Source: Clostridia bacterium (GTDB taxonomy: Bacteria; Bacillota; Clostridia; Peptostreptococcales; Anaerovoracaceae). From it: a stretch of 8,599 bases of DNA. The number at the start of each line of letters is the position of its first letter. Position 1 is the stretch's first letter. This document shows, one piece after another, positions 1-5,147 of this stretch. The stretch covers positions 1 through 8,599 of the forward strand of contig JAIKZT010000337.1 of NCBI GenBank assembly GCA_024682015.1, written 5' to 3'. The notes under the pieces were generated by a model. The model did not search any database. It saw nothing but the letters and a program-made list of their open reading frames with translations, and was not told the origin of the DNA. Position numbers and translations under genes: made by a program.

Positions 1-296
1 GTAGCTGGCTGGGTCACGCTGAGAACGCGCCCGCCCTGCAGGTGCTTGCGCAACAGCATGCAGAAATTCGGAGCTTCCCGCGGGTTTTCGTACGAAAGCT
101 TCGTATAATGCACGCGCGCGCCCTGCGGCGACACGCAGATGAGCAGTTTTCTGCGCGCTCCGCCCGCGGCCGGGCAGAAGATCTGCAGGATGATCTCATC
201 GGGTTCTGGCTGCTGCACCCGCTCTATTTTCGCGCCGGAAAGGTCTTGGTCGAGCTGCCTCGCCACGATTCCGGCCATCAGTCCGTCGTATGCCAT
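1..296 (-). CDS. rqcH: RqcH/NFACT (FbpA-like) ribosome quality control protein, N-terminal part, cut by window edge
   Basis: Translating the minus strand from the ATG at 296 gives 98 codons running off the window start. The start MAYDGLMAGIVARQL and the segments QQPEPDEIILQI (about residues 28-39) and NFCMLLRKHLQGGRVLS (about 78-94) are hallmarks of the NFACT-N domain of the RqcH/FbpA/Rqc2 family. Family members bind the 50S subunit carrying peptidyl-tRNA after ribosome splitting and, in Firmicutes, recruit tRNA-Ala to add C-terminal alanine degradation tails; older annotations say fibronectin-binding protein. The start is supported by AGAGG four bases upstream (301-305 on the minus strand) and by the canonical N-terminus. 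It is divergent from yicC, the arrangement known for yloA near yloC in Bacillus. The NFACT-C and later domains lie outside the window, so completeness cannot be judged. Confidence 0.93.
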   Translation of the reverse strand, partial: MAYDGLMAGIVARQLDQDLSGAKIERVQQPEPDEIILQIFCPAAGGARRKLLICVSPQGARVHYTKLSYENPREAPNFCMLLRKHLQGGRVLSVTQPA

Positions 297-324
297 GGTT
301 CCTCTTTTCCGCCCGAATGCCCTA

Positions 325-353
325 TAGGCAGGGCAGGCGTTTTGTGTTACAAT
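325..353 (+). promoter_or_regulatory. Candidate extended -10 promoter for the yicC-gmk-rpoZ-tRNA unit
   Basis: TAGGCA at 325-330 (4/6 to TTGACA) is followed, after 17 bases, by TACAAT at 348-353, preceded by an extended -10 TG at 345-346 (TGTTACAAT). This would place the start near 360, giving a leader of about 60 bases before the yicC ATG. It is the best plus-strand promoter in the divergent region. Confidence 0.5.
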
Positions 354-360
354 CGGTACC

Positions 361-389
361 ATAATAACACGGATCGGGCCCTGTGGCCA
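361..389 (-). promoter_or_regulatory. Candidate sigma-A promoter for rqcH
   Basis: Read on the minus strand, a TGGCCA -35-like hexamer (384-389, 4/6 to TTGACA) is followed after 17 bases by a TATTAT -10-like hexamer (361-366). Transcription would begin about 60 bases upstream of the rqcH ATG. The -10 lies eight bases from the -10 proposed for yicC on the other strand, so the two divergent promoters would share a DNA face. This is assigned by eye only. Confidence 0.4.
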
Positions 390-419
390 AAGCAAATCGC
401 GTGCAGAAAAGAGGGAACC

Positions 420-1307
420 ATGGCAAAAAGCATGACAGGCTTCGGAAGAGGCGTCTATGAGGACGAACTGCGCACCGTTACGGTGGAGATCAAGTCCGTC
501 AATCACAGGTATTCGGACATCACCGTCAAGATGCCCAGAAAGTATCAGTTCGCGGAGGAAGCGCTCAAGGCCATCGTCAAGGCGGCCGCCCCGCGCGGCA
601 AGATCGACGTGTTCGTAAATGTGGATAACGTCGCGTCGGACGATACGGACGTGACCCTGAACGAAAACCTGGCAAAGGCCTATCTCGAAAAGCTCAAGGC
701 TCTGAAAGCGGCATTTCCGGAGCTTTCCGGAGAACCGTCCCTCGCCATGGTGGCGAATTTTCAGGACGTCATCCGCACCGCAGCCGCTGAAGAGGACGAA
801 GAGCTGGTGCTGAAAGCGCTCACAACGGCCGCGCAGGAAGCGGTGACCCAGCTGGAGTCCATGCGCGCCGCCGAAGGGAAGAAACTCATGGAGGACATCC
901 TCCAGCGCACGGACCTCATCCGGTCCATCGTCGAATCGGTGGAGGAATATGCGCCTTCCGTGGAGAAGAACTATGCCGTCAAACTGAAGGAACGCATCCA
1001 GGAGCTGCTTGGGGACGGCGCCGTCATCCCGGAAGACCGCATCATGCTGGAGGCTGCCGTGTTCGCGGACAAGGCGAACATCACGGAGGAGATGGTACGG
1101 CTCAAGAGCCACTGCGGCCAGCTGCACGCCATCTCGGCGGATTCGTCCGCGCCCGTGGGCAAGAAGCTTGATTTCCTCGTGCAGGAGATGAACCGCGAGG
1201 CCAATACCATCGGCTCCAAGGCGAACGACATCCGCATCACCGGGAGCGTGCTGCAGCTGAAGGCGGAGATCGAAAAGATCAGAGAACAGGTACAGAATAT
1301 CGAATAA
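420..1307 (+). CDS. yicC: YicC/YloC family endoribonuclease
   Basis: This is a 295-residue protein of the usual family length. It shows the diagnostic MTGFG at residues 5-9, EIKSVNHRY at 23-31, KANITEEMVRLKSH at about 218-231, EMNREANTIGSKAND at 256-270, and the conserved C-terminus EKIREQVQNIE. The N-terminal YicC_N part (about 1-155) and the DUF1732-type C-terminal part are both complete. Members from E. coli and Bacillus (YloC) are reported endoribonucleases involved in RNA turnover. The reading frame stays open upstream to position 42, but the ATG at 420 is chosen because GAGGG lies four bases before it (411-415) and because family proteins begin just before SMTGFG. It is the first gene of a unit running into gmk, rpoZ and a tRNA, and is divergent from rqcH. 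Confidence 0.95.
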   Translation: MAKSMTGFGRGVYEDELRTVTVEIKSVNHRYSDITVKMPRKYQFAEEALKAIVKAAAPRGKIDVFVNVDNVASDDTDVTLNENLAKAYLEKLKALKAAFPELSGEPSLAMVANFQDVIRTAAAEEDEELVLKALTTAAQEAVTQLESMRAAEGKKLMEDILQRTDLIRSIVESVEEYAPSVEKNYAVKLKERIQELLGDGAVIPEDRIMLEAAVFADKANITEEMVRLKSHCGQLHAISADSSAPVGKKLDFLVQEMNREANTIGSKANDIRITGSVLQLKAEIEKIREQVQNIE

Positions 1308-1335
1308 CACCTTGCGGAAACGCCCGATAAGGTGT
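1307..1335 (+). other. Small hairpin between yicC and gmk, without a U-tract
   Basis: The seven-base arms ACACCTT (1307-1313) and AAGGTGT (1329-1335) enclose an inner GCG-GAAA-CGC stem-loop (1314-1323) with a GNRA-type tetraloop, leaving five unpaired bases before the closing arm. It begins at the last base of the yicC stop codon. What follows is A/T-mixed rather than T-rich, so an intrinsic terminator is unlikely. An RNA-processing or stability element is possible. The same stretch also contains TTGCGG-N17-TATTAT (1312-1317, 1335-1340), a weak internal promoter candidate for gmk. Confidence 0.4.
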
Positions 1336-1365
1336 ATTATAAATTGTTCGAACTGAGGATGATCT

Positions 1366-1974
1366 ATGAAAAAGGGTAAGTTATTCGTCTTTTCCGGACC
1401 TTCGGGAACGGGTAAGGGCACCATCTGCAGGGAGTTGCTCAAGAATCCGGACACCTGGCTGTCCGTCTCGTACACGACCCGCGCGCCGCGGGAAGGGGAA
1501 GAGCACGGCGTCCATTACTTCTTCGTCACCCGGGAGGAATACGACCGGACGGTGGAGGAGAACGGATTTCTCGAACACGCCGAGATCTACGGGAACTGTT
1601 ACGGCACGCCGAAGAAATATGCGCTCGAGCACATGGCCGCCGGCGAGGACGTCATCCTGGAGATCGAGATGCAGGGCGCTCTGCAGGTCAAGGCGGCTTA
1701 TCCCGACGCCGTGCTGATCTTCGTGCTTCCGCCTTCGCTGACGGAGCTCAGAAACCGCATCCGGCTTCGGGGCACCGAGACCGAAGAGCAGATCGACCTG
1801 CGCATGAAGACGACGCTGCAGGAGATCGAACTGCTGGAGAAATACGACTATTTTCTCATCAATGACGATCTTGGCGAGGCGATTGAGACCGCCCGCTGCA
1901 TCATCCGCTCGGAACACTGCAAGACCGCAGGGTACGCGAAATCCCTGATCGATCGATACAAGGAGGAAGAGTAA
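1366..1974 (+). CDS. gmk: Guanylate kinase
   Basis: Cytoplasmic enzyme that phosphorylates GMP to GDP using ATP, on the path to GTP. The 202-residue protein has the P-loop GPSGTGKGT (residues 11-19), the GMP-binding segment SYTTRAPREGE (35-45), HYFFV (50-54), FLEHAEIYGNCYGTP (68-82) and LEIEMQGALQVK (98-109). The lid arginines follow in LRNRIRLRG (128-136). Length and all motifs are canonical. The position usually filled by Asp in LEIDxQGA is Glu here, a conservative change. The ATG at 1366 follows GAGG (1355-1358) by seven bases. It is 58 bases downstream of yicC and overlaps rpoZ by one base (TAATG), so gmk and rpoZ are probably translationally coupled. In Firmicutes Gmk is a direct (p)ppGpp target, which links it to rel further along. 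Confidence 0.97.
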   Translation: MKKGKLFVFSGPSGTGKGTICRELLKNPDTWLSVSYTTRAPREGEEHGVHYFFVTREEYDRTVEENGFLEHAEIYGNCYGTPKKYALEHMAAGEDVILEIEMQGALQVKAAYPDAVLIFVLPPSLTELRNRIRLRGTETEEQIDLRMKTTLQEIELLEKYDYFLINDDLGEAIETARCIIRSEHCKTAGYAKSLIDRYKEEE

Positions 1975-2171
1975 TGCTTTTATATCCATCCGTAGACCTG
2001 CTCAAAGAGAAGGTAGACAGCAAATACACGCTCGTGATCATGGCGTCCAAGCGCGCCAGAGACCTCATCGACGGCAAGCCGCTTCTCGTCGAAACGGACA
2101 CGAATAAACCCCTGTCCATTGCGACTGCCGAGATCGCGGAGGACTTCATCTCCTACAAGAGAGAGGAGTAA
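1974..2171 (+). CDS. rpoZ: RNA polymerase omega subunit
   Basis: Small 65-residue protein with the omega signature: MLLYPSVDLLKEKVDSKYTL at the start, the ASKRARDLIDG helix (residues 24-34) and KPLSIATAEIAEDFI near the C-terminus. Omega binds the beta-prime subunit and helps fold and stabilise RNA polymerase; in Proteobacteria it forms part of a ppGpp site, but Firmicute polymerases lack that response. The length matches Firmicute omegas. The start is fixed by the strong AGGAGGA at 1961-1967, inside the end of gmk, and by the TAATG stop/start overlap. In many Firmicutes coaBC and priA follow rpoZ; here a tRNA gene follows after 18 bases. Confidence 0.95.
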   Translation: MLLYPSVDLLKEKVDSKYTLVIMASKRARDLIDGKPLLVETDTNKPLSIATAEIAEDFISYKREE

Positions 2172-2189
2172 TCCAGCCGCCTGTGCGAT

Positions 2190-2276
2190 GCCGGCGTGAT
2201 GGAATTGGCAGACGTACGGGACTCAAAATCCCGCGGTAGCGATACCGTGCGGGTTCGACCCCCGCCGCCGGCACCA
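2190..2276 (+). tRNA. tRNA-Leu, anticodon CAA, CCA encoded
   Basis: This is an 87-base class II tRNA. The acceptor stem is GCCGGCG (2190-2196) with CGCCGGC (2266-2272), then discriminator A2273 and genomic CCA (2274-2276). The anticodon stem is CGGGA/TCCCG (2217-2221, 2229-2233) around the loop CTCAAAA, putting anticodon CAA at 2224-2226, which reads UUG. The long variable arm is CGGTA-GCGA-TACCG (2234-2247), typical of leucine tRNAs. The T arm is GCGGG-TTCGACC-CCCGC (2249-2265). It starts 18 bases after rpoZ with no promoter between them and is followed directly by a terminator, so it is probably transcribed with yicC-gmk-rpoZ and released by processing. Confidence 0.97.
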
Positions 2277-2281
2277 ACATG

Positions 2282-2311
2282 GAAAGGGCCCGTCCTGCAC
2301 GGGCCCTTTTC
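2282..2311 (+). terminator. Intrinsic terminator of the yicC-gmk-rpoZ-tRNA unit
   Basis: An 11-bp perfect stem, AAAGGGCCCGT (2283-2293) with ACGGGCCCTTT (2299-2309), closes a five-base loop CCTGC and ends in TTTTC. It sits six bases after the CCA end of the tRNA. The A/T flanks would allow some function on the opposite strand too. Confidence 0.9.
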
Positions 2312-2369
2312 TAACACGCATATAATGAAAAAAAGTTGCGGCGCAGCCGTCGAAAAACGTAAAATCCTA

Positions 2370-2397
2370 TTGCTTTTACTGCGGTTTCGTCTATAAT
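2370..2397 (+). promoter_or_regulatory. Candidate sigma-A promoter for yajC
   Basis: A perfect TATAAT (2392-2397) lies 16 bases after TTGCTT (2370-2375, 3/6 to TTGACA). Transcription would start near 2404, giving a leader of about 25 bases that contains the yajC ribosome binding site. The preceding terminator makes an independent promoter here necessary. A second TATAAT at 2321-2326 has no acceptable -35. Confidence 0.65.
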
Positions 2398-2428
2398 AGT
2401 ATTGTTAATTTATGTTAGGAGGAATAGA

Positions 2429-2818
2429 ATGGCTGAATTTTTACCGCAGATCATCATGATCGTCGCGCTTTTCGCGCTCATGTACTTCATGCTCATCCGT
2501 CCGCAGAAGAAAAAGGACGATGAAGTCCGCAGAATGAGAGAGGCGCTCAGAGTAGGCGACGACATCCTCACCATCGGCGGCATCTACGGCAAGATCGTGC
2601 GCATTAAGGAAGACCGGCTCATCATCCAGGTCGGCACGGACAAGACGAAGATCGAGATCGCCAAGTGGGCCGTCAACAACGTGGAAAACAAGGACGAGTC
2701 CAGAGTGAAGGAGACCGCAGAGGAGAAGAAGGTCACGCCGAAGAGCATCAAGAAACTCGGCGAGAAGACCGAACCCGCGGCTGAAGCTGCCGGGGACCAG
2801 GCGGATGCGGAAGAATAA
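2429..2818 (+). CDS. yajC: Preprotein translocase accessory subunit YajC
   Basis: Single-pass membrane protein that associates with SecDF at the SecYEG translocon. The 129-residue product has a short N-terminus, one hydrophobic segment (about residues 7-23), and the family signature FMLIRPQKKK (20-29). These are followed by VGDDILTIGGIYGKIVRIKEDR (42-63), the conserved cytoplasmic fold. The last 35 or so residues are charged and rich in Lys, Glu and Ala, a variable tail common in the family. The ATG at 2429 is preferred over an in-frame TTG at 2402 because AGGAGG (2417-2422) stands six bases before it and the family begins just before the membrane segment. It has its own promoter and is followed by a terminator before secDF. 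Confidence 0.94.
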   Translation: MAEFLPQIIMIVALFALMYFMLIRPQKKKDDEVRRMREALRVGDDILTIGGIYGKIVRIKEDRLIIQVGTDKTKIEIAKWAVNNVENKDESRVKETAEEKKVTPKSIKKLGEKTEPAAEAAGDQADAEE

Positions 2819-2840
2819 CACGGACACATACGAACCATGC

Positions 2841-2876
2841 AGGGCATGTGTGCAACACGCACATGCCTTGTTTTTA
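2841..2876 (+). terminator. Intrinsic terminator after yajC
   Basis: GGCATGTGTG (2843-2852) pairs with CGCACATGCC (2858-2867) in a 10-bp stem with one G-T wobble and a CAACA loop. It is followed by TTGTTTTTAT. It lies 22 bases after the yajC stop and before secDF, so read-through or a separate promoter is needed for secDF. Confidence 0.88.
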
Positions 2877-2960
2877 TAACGCAGGGAAATTATTTTTGTT
2901 CGGTTTGACCCTCAAAAATCGCATCTCTGCCGAAAAAATTTTTGAAGGAATGCTATTATC

Positions 2961-5141
2961 ATGAAAAAAGTATTGTCTATTATCATCGTCCTGGTCATCC
3001 TGGCCGGCTGGTTCTTCTCGCTGAACGGATTCGGCGAAGGCGGAAGCATCGCGCAGCGGATGAAGCTGGGCCTGGACATGATCGGCGGCGTATCCGTCGT
3101 GCTGGAAGCCGATACGGACGCGACCGGGGCGGAGCTCAAGAGCCTCATGGACCAGGTGCAGGCGGTCATGGAGCGCCGCGTTAACGAGATGGGGCTCTCG
3201 GAACCCGTCATCACCGTCGAAAACGAGAACCGCATCCGCATCGAACTGCCCGGCGCGCAGAACGCGCAGGAAGCGATCGAATCCATCGGGCGCACGGCTC
3301 AGCTGGCATTCATCACGACGGACGGCAACGTAGTGGTCACGGGGGAGAACGTCAAGAACGCGACGGCGGACGTCTATCAGGGCAATCAGTCCAGCCTGCT
3401 CGGCACGTACACCGTCAACCTCGAGTTCGACAGCGCCGGCACGGACGCCTTTACGGAAGCGACCCGGAAGATCATGAACGGCGAGATCACGCCGGCGATG
3501 GAGGGTTTCTCCGCGAATCAGATCCTCATTCTGCTGGATGAGGAAGTCATCTCCAACCCGATGGTCAGCACCGTCATCAGCAGTTCCACCTGCCAGATCA
3601 CGGGCAACTTCACCGCGAGCAGCGCCGGCAACCTGGCCGCGCTCATCCGCGGCGGTTCGCTGCCCGTCAGCCTGTCCGAGGTCCAGACCGAGATCGTCGG
3701 ACCGACGCTTGGCCTCGACGCCGCGCACAAGAGCGTCGTTGCGGGCATCATCGGCCTCGCGCTCATCATGGTCGTCACGATCGTCGTCTACCGTGTCATG
3801 GGCATCGTGGCGGACATCGCGCTGCTGCTGTACGTGCTGCTGTACATCTGGGTCATGATCGCGTTCCATGCCGTGCTCACGCTGCCCGGCATCGCCGGCA
3901 TCATCCTGTCCATCGGCATGGCCGTGGACTCCAACGTCATCATCTTCTCCCGCATCCGCGAGGAGATCGGCCTCGGCAAGTCCGTGCGCGTCGCGGTCCA
4001 GTCGGGCTTCAAACGCGCCATGGGCACGATCCTCGACTCGCAGATCACGACCGTCATTGCGGCCGTCGTGCTGTACATGCTGGGCACAGGGTCCGTGCGC
4101 GGCTTCGCGATGACCCTCCTCATCGGTATCGTATTGAGCATCTTCACCGCCGTCGTCATCTCGCAGCTGCTGCTGCAGACGCTCGCAGAGATGAAGTTCG
4201 CGTCTCCGAAGGCGTTCGGCGTCAAGGAACAGAAGGACACGAGCACCGAACTGAAGGACGGCTATCCGTTCATGTCCAAGCGCAAGATCTTCTATCTCGT
4301 CTCGCTCGCGCTGCTCATCCTCGGCCTGGGCATCGGCCTCATCCGGGGATTCAACATGGGCATCGACTTCACGGGCGGCACGGTGCTGCAGCTGAACTTC
4401 GGCCAGCAGGTGGACCTGCAGGCGCTGAGGGAGGCGCTGCCCGATACGGATCTGCGCGACGGCATCCAGTACGCGGGTGAAAACAACGAGAAGGTCATTC
4501 TGAAGACGACGCAGGTCATGGAAAACGCGGAACGCCAGGAACTGTGCGCGAAGCTGCAGGAGCAGTTCGGCGTGGGAGAAAGCGAGTTCATCGAGCAGGC
4601 CGGCCTCATAGGGCCGTCCGTCGGCACGCAGCTGAAGAGCAACGCCGTCAAGGCGGTCATCATCGCTTCGCTCGCCATGCTTGTTTACATCGCCATCCGG
4701 TTCGAATGGAGATTCGGCATCGCGGCCATCATCGCGCTGCTGCACGACGCGTTCATGCTCATCGCGTTCTACGGCCTGTTCCACATCCAGATGAACAGCC
4801 CGTTCATTGCCGGCCTGCTCATCGTCATCGGTTACTCCATCAACGACACGATCGTCATCTTCGACCGCATTCGAGAAGGGCTGAAGATCGGCAAGCGCAA
4901 GCAGGAAGCCATCATCGACGCCAGCATCACCGCGTGCATCGGCCGTTCCATCATGACGTCCGTCACGACCATGCTGGCCATCCTGCCGCTCATCATCCTG
5001 TGCGGCGAATCCATCCGGGCTTTCGCGCTGCCGCTCATCGCCGGTGTGCTCGTCGGCACGTACAGCTCCATTGGCATCGCGTCGGCCATGTATTACGACC
5101 TGTGCCGGCTCACGAAGAAGAACAAGTATAAGGGGGCATAA
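2961..5141 (+). CDS. secDF: Fused protein translocase subunit SecDF
   Basis: RND-superfamily membrane protein that uses the proton gradient to pull exported proteins out of SecYEG. The 726 residues form a natural SecD-SecF fusion like that of Bacillus (about 737). SecD half: first membrane helix about 4-21, motif LGLDMIGG (36-43), large extracytoplasmic P1 region (about 50-250), then five helices (about 257-402) including GMAVDSNVIIFSRIREE with Asp323. SecF half: helix about 442-461, MGIDFTGG (466-473), a shorter extracytoplasmic region, and five helices (about 564-712) including GYSINDTIVIFDRIREG (624-640). That is twelve helices in all. The RBS AAGGA (2945-2949) lies 11 bases from the ATG, longer than usual. 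It is followed by rel after 6 bases; recJ and apt, often found between these genes in Firmicutes, are absent. No convincing promoter was found in 2877-2960. Confidence 0.97.
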   Translation: MKKVLSIIIVLVILAGWFFSLNGFGEGGSIAQRMKLGLDMIGGVSVVLEADTDATGAELKSLMDQVQAVMERRVNEMGLSEPVITVENENRIRIELPGAQNAQEAIESIGRTAQLAFITTDGNVVVTGENVKNATADVYQGNQSSLLGTYTVNLEFDSAGTDAFTEATRKIMNGEITPAMEGFSANQILILLDEEVISNPMVSTVISSSTCQITGNFTASSAGNLAALIRGGSLPVSLSEVQTEIVGPTLGLDAAHKSVVAGIIGLALIMVVTIVVYRVMGIVADIALLLYVLLYIWVMIAFHAVLTLPGIAGIILSIGMAVDSNVIIFSRIREEIGLGKSVRVAVQSGFKRAMGTILDSQITTVIAAVVLYMLGTGSVRGFAMTLLIGIVLSIFTAVVISQLLLQTLAEMKFASPKAFGVKEQKDTSTELKDGYPFMSKRKIFYLVSLALLILGLGIGLIRGFNMGIDFTGGTVLQLNFGQQVDLQALREALPDTDLRDGIQYAGENNEKVILKTTQVMENAERQELCAKLQEQFGVGESEFIEQAGLIGPSVGTQLKSNAVKAVIIASLAMLVYIAIRFEWRFGIAAIIALLHDAFMLIAFYGLFHIQMNSPFIAGLLIVIGYSINDTIVIFDRIREGLKIGKRKQEAIIDASITACIGRSIMTSVTTMLAILPLIILCGESIRAFALPLIAGVLVGTYSSIGIASAMYYDLCRLTKKNKYKGA

Positions 5142-5147
5142 GAGCCC

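Noticed and set aside
42..419. N-terminal extension of yicC to an upstream ATG
   Set aside because: The extension runs over the rqcH gene and the promoter region, has no RBS, and the family begins at the ATG at 420.
1381..1989. A 202-codon minus-strand frame opposite gmk
   Set aside because: Antisense shadow of a well-supported guanylate kinase, with no RBS or family resemblance.
2196..2396. A 66-codon frame across the tRNA and terminator
   Set aside because: It is made of tRNA-Leu and terminator sequence. Its last part, from ATG 2324, has no RBS.
2402..2428. TTG start giving nine extra residues on YajC
   Set aside because: The extension would be encoded by the leader that contains the AGGAGG site for the ATG at 2429.
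2951..2959. TGCTATTAT as an extended -10 promoter for secDF
   Set aside because: Transcription would begin inside the secDF coding region, after its ATG, and there is no -35.
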